From Vibrio sp. NTOU-M3 (GTDB lineage: Bacteria > Pseudomonadota > Gammaproteobacteria > Enterobacterales > Vibrionaceae), in NCBI RefSeq assembly GCF_040869035.1, contig NZ_CP162101.1, forward strand, positions 1,488,001 through 1,552,000: a stretch of 64,000 nt of DNA, read 5' to 3'. The notes under the pieces were generated by a model. That model made no database searches. It was given only the letters and a program-made list of their open reading frames with translations, and had not been told where the DNA came from. A program made the translations under genes and the position numbers. Positions 37,141 to 44,945 of this stretch are shown one piece after another (position 1 is the stretch's first letter; each line of letters starts with the position of its first letter).

Positions 37141-37459
37141 GGCCACCCTCTACAATCTGCGCATTTTCTATTTCTGAAAGCGCATGTTGATCTGCAATAA
37201 CTCGAGCACGTAGCTTAGCTCTGGCCACGCTGTTCAGTTTTTCTAATTGTTCAAGCTGTTCAAAAAGATTAGCAGGAAGACCTAGAGCTTCTAGGGAAAA
37301 GTTGCCACTGAAAAAGATGCTGCTTGCCTTCTTAAGCAGCTCTTGTGAGTCCATTTCTTTGAAACGCTCGACTTCAGATCGCATTGAGTGAGTAAGTTTG
37401 TCAGCTGCATCAAGTGCAGCAAGATCTCGATTACATTCGTCTATTGATAGTGTTTTCAT
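37133..37459 (-). CDS. Prophage late protein of unknown function, 108 aa
   Basis: The protein is helical and charged, without membrane segment or known motif (for example DAADKLTHSMRSEVERFKEM). It is the first gene of the packaging unit and follows the 17-bp leader motif. AGGTAGAGAAA precedes the ATG. No family is recognised. Confidence 0.65.
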   Translation of the reverse strand: MKTLSIDECNRDLAALDAADKLTHSMRSEVERFKEMDSQELLKKASSIFFSGNFSLEALGLPANLFEQLEQLEKLNSVARAKLRARVIADQHALSEIENAQIVEGGHV

Positions 37460-37470
37460 TTTCTCTACCT

Positions 37471-37487
37471 CTGTCTCACGACGTTGG
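37471..37487 (-). promoter_or_regulatory. 17-bp late leader motif, copy 2
   Basis: This is the second exact copy of CCAACGTCGTGAGACAG on the minus strand, 12 bp upstream of the first gene of the packaging unit. Conservation of all 17 bases while flanks differ implies a functional site. Confidence 0.6.
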
Positions 37488-37494
37488 ATTGTTT

Positions 37495-37535
37495 AAATCG
37501 ATAAAAAGAATCGATTTTCAGATATTAATCGATTT
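37495..37535. promoter_or_regulatory. ATCGAT cluster upstream of the packaging unit
   Basis: Three ATCGAT palindromes (37497, 37510, 37528) lie within 37 bp, two of them inside the direct repeat AATCGATTT (37509-37517 and 37527-37535). ATCGAT also lies between the tandem operators of the capsid operon. A common regulator is possible. Confidence 0.4.
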
Positions 37536-37596
37536 AGACGATTAATAACAAGCTTCGTTTCATGAATGCAGGTAGAGTTTTCAGAGTTTATTTCTA

Positions 37597-38013
37597 TCAA
37601 GGAGCTTGAGCAGGACGCTTAGCGCCCTGCTTTTTTGATCTAATCAGTTTCTTTTTTTTTCTTCTAAACTCAATGATATTTTGTGACTGACCAAGGCTGA
37701 TCTTTATATCTAGCTCCATAAGATCATAGGCTGATAATTCACGACCACCAGGTGTGTATAGTTTATCCCCTCTGATCTTGAAACCTCTCCAAGCTTTACT
37801 TACTGGTAAGTAACCTCGGTGTATTATCAAAAGCAACCTGATAACAGATAATGGCCAACTGCCAGACTTGCGCCAGTTTCTAATTGTTTGGGGGGTAACA
37901 CCAAAATAAATTGCAGCTTCTTTAGTGCTATCAAAGTGCCATAGCAAAAGATCATTGACCTGATTTGCGTATAAGCCAAAGTTAAGTAGTTCTTCTTTAA
38001 TGTGTTTTTTCAT
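37597..38013 (-). CDS. Phage regulator, DUF3653-like, 138 aa
   Basis: A helix-turn-helix (TKEAAIYFGVTPQTIRNWRK) is followed by a block typical of DUF3653 phage proteins (AWRGFKIRGDKLYTPGGREL and SAYDLMELDIKISLG) and a basic tail. It is the last gene of element 1 before the dif-like site at 38178 and reads away from it. A relative with the same layout lies at 47125-47508 beside the next dif-like site, which suggests that the gene travels with this end of such elements. Confidence 0.75.
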   Translation of the reverse strand: MKKHIKEELLNFGLYANQVNDLLLWHFDSTKEAAIYFGVTPQTIRNWRKSGSWPLSVIRLLLIIHRGYLPVSKAWRGFKIRGDKLYTPGGRELSAYDLMELDIKISLGQSQNIIEFRRKKKKLIRSKKQGAKRPAQAP

Positions 38014-38177
38014 GTGATCTCGGTCTCATATCTGATTAAAGACCGAAAATCGTGTTTTTTGGAAAGGATCTGAGGATTAATAAGAAAACGCTTATAATTC
38101 TGCATTTTACGAGCTCTAAAATGGTAGTTTAATAATAACTAATACACCATCTCATTGCGTAAACTTATATATACAGC

Positions 38178-38206
38178 ATTTCACATAAAAATGAATAATG
38201 CGCATT
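38178..38206. other. dif-like attachment site, junction of elements 1 and 2
   Basis: The site reads ATTTCACATAA, centre AAATGAA, TAATGCGCATT. Each 11-bp arm differs from the dif arms at 24270 by one base, and the centre is 7 bp rather than 6. Such near-dif sites form when Xer-exploiting elements integrate. It marks the boundary between the prophage and element 2. Confidence 0.8.
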
Positions 38207-38318
38207 TAGCTATAGATTCATTAGGGCTGCCAATCCACAAAGCCAAACCTCCACAAAGCGCTGAAACTCTTTGTAAGCCTTGCCCGTTAAACTTTTTTGC
38301 TTTGCAATACTGTTCCAC
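38207..38318. repeat. Att-adjacent repeat of about 110 bp, copy A
   Basis: This stretch starts directly after the dif-like site and is repeated, with about 90 percent identity by eye, at 47590-47695, again directly after a dif-like site. It includes the shared block CTGCCAATCC, CCACAAAGCGCTGAAACTCT and TTGTAAGCCTTGCCCGT. On the minus strand it could encode the end of a small protein (WNSIAK, SLTGKAYKEFQRF). It looks like the end sequence of a class of related integrated elements. Confidence 0.8.
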
Positions 38319-38357
38319 ATCGCTTTCACTTGTGGATTATCATATCGGTCAGCGTGA

Positions 38358-38834
38358 CACCCCAGTAATAACACCGAATTACTCTCGCGGCCAAACATCT
38401 TAGTTATGGATAGAGAACGTGGTTATGTCACTGTTGGCCAAAACGTGCCCTTTTTAGTTTCTAAAGAAATCACAGACGGCGGTAACTCTGTGCAACAAAT
38501 TCAACGGCAAGATGTTGGTGTTTCACTTGAAGTGACACCTCATGTCATCGGCGATGAAAAAGTTCTGAAAATCAATCAGGAATCTCAAGCCGTTACCAAC
38601 TCTTCAATAGCGGCAGATATCATTACTAACAAACGAACTCTTCAAACAGTCGTATCCGTGAAAGATGGTCAAACTATTATGCTTGGTGGTCTGATATCGA
38701 GAGATGAGCGAAAGCGCATTTCTGGAGTTCCAGTTTTAAAAGACATACCTTGGCTTGGAGCGCTCTTCCGATCTGAACGAAATGAACGTGTCGACAAAGA
38801 ACTGCGCATTGTAATTAAGACAACACTTCTTTAA
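38358..38834 (+). pseudogene. Secretin C-terminal remnant (GspD/pIV-like)
   Basis: The open frame begins mid-protein after a stop at 38355 and reads NTELLSRPNILVMDRERGYV, then TVGQNVPFLVS, the conserved secretin core, and ends SRDERKRISGVPVLKDIPWL plus GALFRSERNERVDKELRIVI. Secretins form outer-membrane channels for type II secretion and for export of filamentous phages. The signal peptide, N domains and half of the barrel are missing, so it is a truncated gene. It starts about 40 bp after the repeat at the left end of element 2 and is probably left from a filamentous-phage-like or secretion gene. Confidence 0.8.
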
Positions 38835-38982
38835 ATGAGAGCATAGTCTTCGGACACTGCTTGGATATACAGATATAGACATTATCATTTGCGAGCTATT
38901 TAAACTTATCAACCTCGCAAAAGCGCTTTTAGTTGATACTGAATTACAATGGAAGGGTCTATTCCTAACCAGTTGTTATTAA

Positions 38983-39600
38983 ATGATATTTAACTTAACA
39001 CTCTCCGAGTTTGCCCTCATTATAGGTGTGTTTATAAACCTTGTTGGTTCACTACTCATCTTTCATAAAATCAAAAACATCCGATATGAGAAAGCAGTTA
39101 ATCTTCATGACAGATATAGCAAGGTAAAGGAACTAGCTGTCGATATCGACTCAAACTACGCAGAGATTCTTGTAATATTGAGTAGTATAACACCACGCCC
39201 TTTGACTAAGGACGAAGTGCTTTGGTTTATGAGTGAACCAGGGGCATTTCTAAATTTAGAAAGATACGGCGCGGTAGCTGGGCGTTACTGTAAACTGGAT
39301 TTACAAAAGGGAGGATTCACACTTACGGAACGTGTCTCGACAGTAAAAAAGGAAACGATAGAGTTCTTAAAAGTAGTTATTTTCAGTCTAGCACTACTCT
39401 GCATCATAACAGGTATCTGGTATCTAATTATCAGTAATGCTCAGACAGAACGCACAGTGTATCTGATAACTGGTATTTGGGTAATGTACTTTCTTGGTTT
39501 GTGCTGGGGAGTCAGCCTCCTTTTATCGACTTTAAGTCGAGCTAAAAGCTTGGTTGCAAATCAAGTCAAAGTTAGCTCCTATCCCGATAGCATTTCTTGA
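38983..39600 (+). CDS. Membrane protein of unknown function, 205 aa
   Basis: One N-terminal transmembrane helix (LSEFALIIGVFINLVGSLLI) is followed by a soluble helical region of about 105 residues and two C-terminal helices (VVIFSLALLCIITGIWYLII and LITGIWVMYFLGLCWGVSLLL). The ends would thus be on opposite or same sides around a cytoplasmic domain. I recognise no family. It lies after the secretin remnant and before a DUF2726 gene on the same strand, with 100 bp between. Confidence 0.7.
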   Translation: MIFNLTLSEFALIIGVFINLVGSLLIFHKIKNIRYEKAVNLHDRYSKVKELAVDIDSNYAEILVILSSITPRPLTKDEVLWFMSEPGAFLNLERYGAVAGRYCKLDLQKGGFTLTERVSTVKKETIEFLKVVIFSLALLCIITGIWYLIISNAQTERTVYLITGIWVMYFLGLCWGVSLLLSTLSRAKSLVANQVKVSSYPDSIS

Positions 39601-39701
39601 CTAAAGACATTTGCGATTTATATAACAAAAACATGGGCAAACTTTGTTCCTATGCAATCGCGCTGATAATCTAAACATAAGTTTATTGGCTGGTATCGTA
39701 A

Positions 39702-40298
39702 ATGTTTGAGTTATTGATCATTTTTGGTTGTATCTACTTCATCTATTCAAAACTAAGTACGAAAAGTGATTGCAGACCGAAACAGCCACCAAATTTAAAA
39801 GTAGTTACAAAATACAGCGAAACATTTTATGAACGTAGTAGCTTAGCGGCTAAACGTTCAAAACAAGTCGAGCCTATTCCAATTCCCCTACAAACAGAAC
39901 CACTATCCCCTGCTCATAAACGTTCTGAGTATCTTACAACAAATAATGAAAGGCGTTTCCATGCAGCGCTAAAACAAGCTGTTCCAGCGGATTATTGCAT
40001 TCATTGCCAAGTATCTTTGATGGCATTAGTTCAGCCTGTAGATAGAAAACACAACTCTAGAACGTGGGCTAAACGTATGGACTTTGTGATTACAGACAGC
40101 GACACAAGAATCGTTGCTGTTATTGAATTAGACGACAGAACCCACAACTGGGAAAGCAGAAAAAAACGAGATGCATACGTCAATGATGTTCTATCTAAAC
40201 ACCATCGGCTGGTTCGTTTTCAATCGCAAAGGACTTATGATCCTGAGCATATACGTCATGTTTTATTCGAACCTGAACAACAATCAGTGCAAGTTTAA
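39702..40298 (+). CDS. DUF2726 family protein with membrane anchor, 198 aa
   Basis: A transmembrane segment (FELLIIFGCIYFIYSKL) starts the protein. The domain from about residue 75 matches DUF2726: NERRFHAALKQAVP, KRMDFVITDSDTRIVAVIELDD and KKRDAYVNDVL. The family has a restriction-endonuclease-like fold related to Vsr/topoisomerase-associated domains; the conserved MDFVI...VIELDD resembles the PD-(D/E)xK core. Its role is not known. In an accessory island a nuclease-like protein anchored in the membrane suggests defence, but this is inference. Confidence 0.75.
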   Translation: MFELLIIFGCIYFIYSKLSTKSDCRPKQPPNLKVVTKYSETFYERSSLAAKRSKQVEPIPIPLQTEPLSPAHKRSEYLTTNNERRFHAALKQAVPADYCIHCQVSLMALVQPVDRKHNSRTWAKRMDFVITDSDTRIVAVIELDDRTHNWESRKKRDAYVNDVLSKHHRLVRFQSQRTYDPEHIRHVLFEPEQQSVQV

Positions 40299-40528
40299 AC
40301 TTGAGCATAGTCTCCTATCATCAGCTAATTCCTTATCATGCAAGATAAACGAAATAACCATAAATTCTTGATTACTTTTAATGATTTAGTTTATTATCCG
40401 GAACGACATACCACAAAAACATACATTGTATAACGTACTTCCCAAGCGCGTAGGAAAAATGACTTTAAGTCGCATAACAATTGTTAGTAGTACTTCTTAA
40501 TATATTGTTAGTTGATAATAAGGAAGAC

Positions 40529-41299
40529 ATGATGGCTAAAGAGCCAGTAAAAAAGAAAGAAGAACCAGTAAAATGTTTTGTGATTATGCCTATTTCGGCT
40601 CAGCAAGGTTATGACTCAGACCATTTTACTCAAGTTTATGAAGATATCATTAAGCCTGCTATAGATCTGGCAGGAATGGTTCCTGTCCGAGCAGATGAAA
40701 CGACAAATACTAATCTGATTCAGCTAGATATATTGCGTAAAGTTATTGAGTCTGATATTGCAATCTGCGATATGAGTGCTAAGAACCCTAATGTTTTCTA
40801 TGAATTGGGGGTTAGGCAAGCATTTGATAAGCCGACGGTTTTAATGATTGATGACGAAACTAGCGCACCATTCGATGTCTCTAGTTTAAGATATGTCGAT
40901 TATAAGCGTGGTATGAAATATAGAGATGTAAACTCCGCAGTTACAAGGTTGGCTGATACATTGAAAGAAACCTACTCAAAACGAGATGATAAGGCAGAAA
41001 TTAATTCGCTTATTCGTCTGATGGAGCTGACTTCACCTGCTCAGTTGTCTCAAGTTGAGTTAAGTGAAGAAGATAGAACTGAAAAATTGCATGAATTACA
41101 AATTTCAGAGCTTACATCTATGATGCATCAGCTGCAGGCTAGCCAAAAAGAAATACTTCACCAAGTCAATGCGAATAGCCGTAACGCTGATATTGACCCT
41201 TGGAGACGTAACACCAAGAAGTCATCGAATTGGGTAGTTCAAACATCCCCAACGAGGAGCCTTTGGGATACTCAAGATGACGAGAGTGACTCTATGTAA
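40529..41299 (+). CDS. TIR/nucleoside deoxyribosyltransferase-like protein, integron cassette 1
   Basis: The 256-residue protein begins with a Rossmann-like domain: KCFVIMPIS, VYEDIIKPAIDLAG, VIESDIAICDMSAKNPNVFY and ELGVRQAFDKPTVLMID. This pattern occurs in TIR-like and nucleoside 2-deoxyribosyltransferase-like domains of bacterial defence and signalling proteins; NPNVFYELG carries the conserved glutamate. The C-terminal 90 residues are helical (coiled-coil-like). I use the ATG at 40529 with AAGGAAG upstream. The next attC site starts 18 bp after the stop, so it is a mobile gene cassette. NAD-hydrolysing or nucleotide-cleaving activity is possible, not shown. Confidence 0.75.
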   Translation: MMAKEPVKKKEEPVKCFVIMPISAQQGYDSDHFTQVYEDIIKPAIDLAGMVPVRADETTNTNLIQLDILRKVIESDIAICDMSAKNPNVFYELGVRQAFDKPTVLMIDDETSAPFDVSSLRYVDYKRGMKYRDVNSAVTRLADTLKETYSKRDDKAEINSLIRLMELTSPAQLSQVELSEEDRTEKLHELQISELTSMMHQLQASQKEILHQVNANSRNADIDPWRRNTKKSSNWVVQTSPTRSLWDTQDDESDSM

Positions 41300-41316
41300 T
41301 TCAGTGTGCTGTGCTA

Positions 41317-41410
41317 CTAACAAACATTTAAGATGTGATTCCCAACGCTTGGCCGTTTCGCTTCGCTCAAGTATAGCCAAGCGCCACTCACACCTTAATG
41401 CGGCGTTAGA
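41317..41410 (+). repeat. attC site 1 (Vibrio integron type)
   Basis: It starts CTAACAAACATTTAAGATG and ends CACACCTTAATGCGGCGTTAGA. The inner part CGCTTGGC...GCCAAGCG is an inverted repeat, as needed for the folded single-strand attC. It is shorter and more diverged than sites 2 and 3. Confidence 0.8.
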
Positions 41411-41449
41411 GTTCTCAGTAATTCATCATTAAAATTTTGGAGTGTATAT

Positions 41450-42406
41450 ATGCCCTATGAATTGGGTAAAAGGTTAGTAATTGGCGTTGCTTCAAGTGCA
41501 ATGTTCGATTTAACTGAATCCGATACAGTTTTTCGCACTAAAGGTGAAGAGGAATATCGTAAGTACCAGTCGGAGAACATTGATAATCCTTTAGACAAAG
41601 GGGTATCATTTTCGTTTGTGAAGCGCCTACTTTCTCTAAATGATCTGAGTGATAAGCCGGAATCAGACCCACTAGTAGAAGTTGTATTATTGTCACGAAA
41701 TGACCCAGATACAGGGCTTCGTGTTATGAAATCGATCAAGCATCATAACTTACCTATTTCGCGTGCGATTTTTATGCAAGGTAAATCTCCATATGACTAC
41801 ATTCCAGCATTGAGTATTTCTTTGTTTTTGTCAGGCAATTCGTCTGATGTAAAAGAAGCCATAAGATTAGGTTATCCGGCTGGTCATGTAATGAAATCGA
41901 CGATTATCGATGAAGATGATGATGACTTGCGAATTGCATTCGACTTTGACGGTGTTCTTGCTGACGATGAATCAGAATCTGTCATGCACAACACCAACGA
42001 CCTAAGTCAGTTTCATGAGCATGAAACCAAGAACGTATTACAGCCTCATAATCCTGGTCCACTTAAAGAGTTTTTAGTTAAAGTTTCAGCAATTCAAAAA
42101 ATTGAAGAGAAGAAAAAGCAATCTGAACCTGATTATCGAAATCGACTAAGAGTTTCAATTGTTACAGCAAGGAATGCCCCTTCACATGAGAGAGCTTTAA
42201 ATACACTGAAAGAATGGGGTGTAATGACAAATGATGCATTCTTCTTAGGTGGTGTAGATAAAGGTTTGATTTTGGGTGTTCTCAAACCTCATATTTTCTT
42301 TGATGACCAGTCTGGTCATTTGAGCTCAACTAGCACTGTTGCTCCGTCAGTTCATATACCATTCGGTGTCAAAAACACCGAAGAAATTGTGGAAAAAGAA
42401 CTCTAA
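41450..42406 (+). CDS. 5'-nucleotidase (NT5C1-like), integron cassette 2
   Basis: The 318-residue protein resembles the cytosolic 5'-nucleotidase family (PF06189): LVIGVASSAMFDL at the start, LSRNDPDTGLRVMKSI, FMQGKSPYDYIPALSISLFL, and a HAD motif DFDGVLADDE near residue 168, with IVTARNAPSHERAL and FFDDQ later. These enzymes remove phosphate from nucleoside monophosphates. In an island it could change nucleotide pools as a stress or defence function; this is speculative. GGAGTG precedes the ATG. Its attC begins within the stop codon region. Confidence 0.88.
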   Translation: MPYELGKRLVIGVASSAMFDLTESDTVFRTKGEEEYRKYQSENIDNPLDKGVSFSFVKRLLSLNDLSDKPESDPLVEVVLLSRNDPDTGLRVMKSIKHHNLPISRAIFMQGKSPYDYIPALSISLFLSGNSSDVKEAIRLGYPAGHVMKSTIIDEDDDDLRIAFDFDGVLADDESESVMHNTNDLSQFHEHETKNVLQPHNPGPLKEFLVKVSAIQKIEEKKKQSEPDYRNRLRVSIVTARNAPSHERALNTLKEWGVMTNDAFFLGGVDKGLILGVLKPHIFFDDQSGHLSSTSTVAPSVHIPFGVKNTEEIVEKEL

Positions 42407-42527
42407 CAAATTGTTTAAGAGTGATTCGCAATGCATGGCATTTTTGCTATGCGTTGGATTTAGTGTTTAAGGTGGTGTGCGGCGGCTTCGGTATTGTGCT
42501 GCTCACACCTTAACTGGGCATTAGAGC
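42403..42527 (+). repeat. attC site 2 (Vibrio integron type)
   Basis: The site starts CTAACAAATTGTTTAAGAGTG and ends CTCACACCTTAACTGGGCATTAG. It is 125 bp and closely resembles site 3 in the blocks GATTCGCAA, GTGTTTAA and GGTGGTGTG/GGTGTGG. Confidence 0.9.
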
Positions 42528-42566
42528 TCACATAATCCTGAGTATCAGCATCATTAAAGGAATAAA

Positions 42567-43205
42567 ATGCAAAAACTTGTAAAACATACACTTTACCTTT
42601 TTCTATGTATTACTGGTCTAACGGCTGCTATGACGTTAGCAGGTATTGGCTATGTTTGGTTTTTCTCGGAAGCGAAAGGACTCCCCCACTTGGAGTGGCT
42701 AATAGGGTCTGTGATTATAGAGGTGGTCGCGGTAATCCTTATGCTCGCAAAAAAAGGTTTGAAACATCTTCCAGATACACAAACCGATAAGGAGCCAAAA
42801 GACACTCTCAAGTTTATGGAGAGTTTTATTTCTACGGGCACTAGTGCAACTGTTGTGAGTAACCGGGTGTCATGGTTGGCAGGTGACGACAAACTTATAT
42901 CAATTCTTCAATCAAAAATTGAAAAAGGCACTCGCATTGAAATTATCACTCCAAATGAAGTTCCAGAGGTACTTAGAGAGAGGTTGAATGGCGCATCTTT
43001 TATTGTCACAAGAGAAAATGTATCACCTGAAGCTAGATTTACCTTAGTAAATGGAGATCGCAGCGGCGCTGAAAAGCTCGCCATTGCTCGTGGAGTTCAC
43101 CCTGACCACGAGATCACAATCTTTGACAACAATTCTGGTCCTCAAATAATTGCGATGGCGAAGGACATCATTAGAAAATCCAAGGAGTTGACTAATGCCG
43201 CATAG
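42567..43205 (+). CDS. Membrane protein of unknown function, integron cassette 3, gene 1
   Basis: Two N-terminal transmembrane helices (LYLFLCITGLTAAMTLAGIG and HLEWLIGSVIIEVVAVILML) precede a cytoplasmic domain of about 145 residues (ISILQSKIEKGTRIEIITPN, TLVNGDRSGAEKLAIARG) that reads like an alpha/beta phospholipase-D-like or Rossmann-type half domain without evident catalytic motifs. AAGGAATAAA precedes the ATG. It overlaps the methyltransferase gene by 11 bp, so the two form a translationally coupled pair in one cassette. Confidence 0.75.
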   Translation: MQKLVKHTLYLFLCITGLTAAMTLAGIGYVWFFSEAKGLPHLEWLIGSVIIEVVAVILMLAKKGLKHLPDTQTDKEPKDTLKFMESFISTGTSATVVSNRVSWLAGDDKLISILQSKIEKGTRIEIITPNEVPEVLRERLNGASFIVTRENVSPEARFTLVNGDRSGAEKLAIARGVHPDHEITIFDNNSGPQIIAMAKDIIRKSKELTNAA

Positions 43206-43902
43206 GTGGTGCAATTCGGCGCAAATACGTCGAGAGCAAATTGAATCAGGTACAGACTTAACATTCAACGAGGTTTTTAAGCCGCTTTTAGTTAGTCGAA
43301 TTAAGAGCCTTTTACCTAGCAATGTTCTGGAAGTAGGCGCTGGAACTGGTCATATTTCCAAAGAGTTATCTGAATTAGGGTTTTCTGTTACAGCAATAGA
43401 GCCTTCTGCTGGAATGTATGGGGTTGCAAAAGACGTCTTGTCTTTAACCGATGTTAGATTATTGAATTGTACTTCACTCGAATTAGAGAAAAACGAGCTT
43501 TATGAGGCTGCTTTCTCCCATCTTGTTGCACACGTTGTTGATGACCTTAATGAGTTTTTTGAATCAGTCGGGCGGCACCTGAAAGCCACTGGCCATTTCA
43601 TTTTTTCAATCCCTCACCCCTGTTTTTATAATGAATATAAGGGATTTTTCGGAGATGAATATAATTATATGACCTCAATGACCAAGAACGTGTCATTTAC
43701 CATCACTAAAGATTCAAAAAATACGATTAGTGGAGTGCCGTACCATCACAGACCGTTATCAGAGTACATCAATAAACTGGTTGAATCTGGTTTCACACTT
43801 GATGGCTTTGACGAAACCTATCCAGAAGAAGATATACAATTAAAATATGGAGCTAAATGGGAGTCGCCACGATATTGTGTGTTTACCTGTAGAAAGCTCT
43901 AA
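43195..43902 (+). CDS. Class I SAM-dependent methyltransferase, integron cassette 3, gene 2
   Basis: The 235-residue protein has the SAM-binding motif VLEVGAGTGHISKELSELG (residues about 43-61), motif II AIEPSAGM and the post-motif FSHLVAHVVDDLNEFF. It fits the UbiE/Methyltransf_11-type small-molecule methyltransferases. The substrate is unknown. AAGGAG stands before the ATG, inside the preceding gene. Its attC site begins at the stop codon. Confidence 0.88.
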   Translation: MPHRWCNSAQIRREQIESGTDLTFNEVFKPLLVSRIKSLLPSNVLEVGAGTGHISKELSELGFSVTAIEPSAGMYGVAKDVLSLTDVRLLNCTSLELEKNELYEAAFSHLVAHVVDDLNEFFESVGRHLKATGHFIFSIPHPCFYNEYKGFFGDEYNYMTSMTKNVSFTITKDSKNTISGVPYHHRPLSEYINKLVESGFTLDGFDETYPEEDIQLKYGAKWESPRYCVFTCRKL

Positions 43903-44019
43903 CAAACTGTTCAAGAGGGATTCGCAACGCGTGGCATTTTCACTATGCGTTGGTTTTAGTGTTTAAATGGTGTGGTTAGGTTTCGTGGTAGTGTTGCTCA
44001 CACCTTAATGCGACATTAT
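43899..44019 (+). repeat. attC site 3 (Vibrio integron type)
   Basis: The site starts CTAACAAACTGTTCAAGAGG and ends CTCACACCTTAATGCGACATTA. The central CAACGCGTGGCATTTTC and CTATGCGTTGG blocks match the repeat type of V. parahaemolyticus superintegron cassettes as I recall it. Confidence 0.9.
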
Positions 44020-44036
44020 ACTTTTCAAGGATTAAT

Positions 44037-44945
44037 ATGGAACTCATTAACAACCAGTCAGTAAAAATACATTATGACGGTTCAGGTAAGAGAATTCGTT
44101 CTCATCAAATGAAAGCATCTTATGTTTCTGCAAGTATCGAGGGATTCGATACTATTTATCGCGAAGCATATAAAGAAGCGAATAGAATATATAAATCAAA
44201 AATTAGCACCGAGATTTTGTTAGAAGGTGGGTTTCAAGAAGGCTCTGTTTGGTGGTGGTTAAAACTTTTTACATCAGAGTCCGAGTCGCAACAGTCTATT
44301 GAAACAGTTTCAGTAAGTCGCTCAGTGCTCAATTCTATCCAGTACGCAATAAACCTATTAAGACAGATGGACCTTACTACTACAGAGATTGTAATTAAGG
44401 ATACGGCTGATGGTTTCGAAGTAGATATTGATGGGGAAAGAGTGGTTCTAGATGAGCTACAGTGTGCAATACTAACTAACCCTAAAATTCGTTCCGCTAT
44501 TAGCGATATAGCTACTCCTTTAACTGAAGATGGAATCGACACTCTAACGATCGATCATGGTATCTCATCTTGTCCGAAAATTCAGATAACTAAAGAGGAC
44601 AAAAACAATCTAGTATTGAGGAGAAGTCATAAACATATTGTCGAGGAAGGTGAGATTTTTGGCTTCTACTATGTTGAAACACTCAGTTATAACCCAAGAT
44701 CTAAGTGGAAGCTAATTTCAAAAGATAACCCTTCGAATAGTGTCACCGTATCTATTACAGACCCAAAATTTCTAAAGCGGGTATCGGATAATCAAGAAAA
44801 GTTTTCAAAAGATGATCTACTAGAAGTTGAAGGTGTTTGGTACAAAGAGAAAACTAAACTGACAGGTAAAGCGACTGTCAATTACACTATTACAAAGGTC
44901 AAAGATCACATACCAGCTGAGGAAAAACAGTGGAAACTTCTATAG
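44037..44945 (+). CDS. Protein of unknown function, 302 aa, integron cassette 4, gene 1
   Basis: A soluble protein without membrane segment. The first half is mixed alpha/beta (MELINNQSVKIHYDGSGKRI), with a helix ASIEGFDTIYREAYKEANRI and the tryptophan-rich GSVWWWLKLFTS. The C-terminal 100 residues look like a small beta barrel (GFYYVETLSYNPRSKWKLIS). No family is recognised. It overlaps the next gene by 16 bp and shares a cassette with two small membrane-type genes, an arrangement common in multi-gene defence cassettes. Confidence 0.7.
   Translation: MELINNQSVKIHYDGSGKRIRSHQMKASYVSASIEGFDTIYREAYKEANRIYKSKISTEILLEGGFQEGSVWWWLKLFTSESESQQSIETVSVSRSVLNSIQYAINLLRQMDLTTTEIVIKDTADGFEVDIDGERVVLDELQCAILTNPKIRSAISDIATPLTEDGIDTLTIDHGISSCPKIQITKEDKNNLVLRRSHKHIVEEGEIFGFYYVETLSYNPRSKWKLISKDNPSNSVTVSITDPKFLKRVSDNQEKFSKDDLLEVEGVWYKEKTKLTGKATVNYTITKVKDHIPAEEKQWKLL

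Noticed and set aside
32159..37487. The two 17-bp motifs as att sites of the cargo gene
   Set aside because: Both copies sit at the same distance from late-gene start codons and enclose packaging genes as well as the cargo, so a regulatory role is more likely.
38210..38398. 62-codon minus-strand frame over repeat copy A
   Set aside because: It joins repeat sequence to antisense of the secretin remnant, and copy B does not keep the frame. At most its end is a fragment of an older gene.
40430..40487. A fifth attC site before cassette 1
   Set aside because: TATAAC...GTTAG spacing is suggestive, but the inner arms do not pair well enough to call it.
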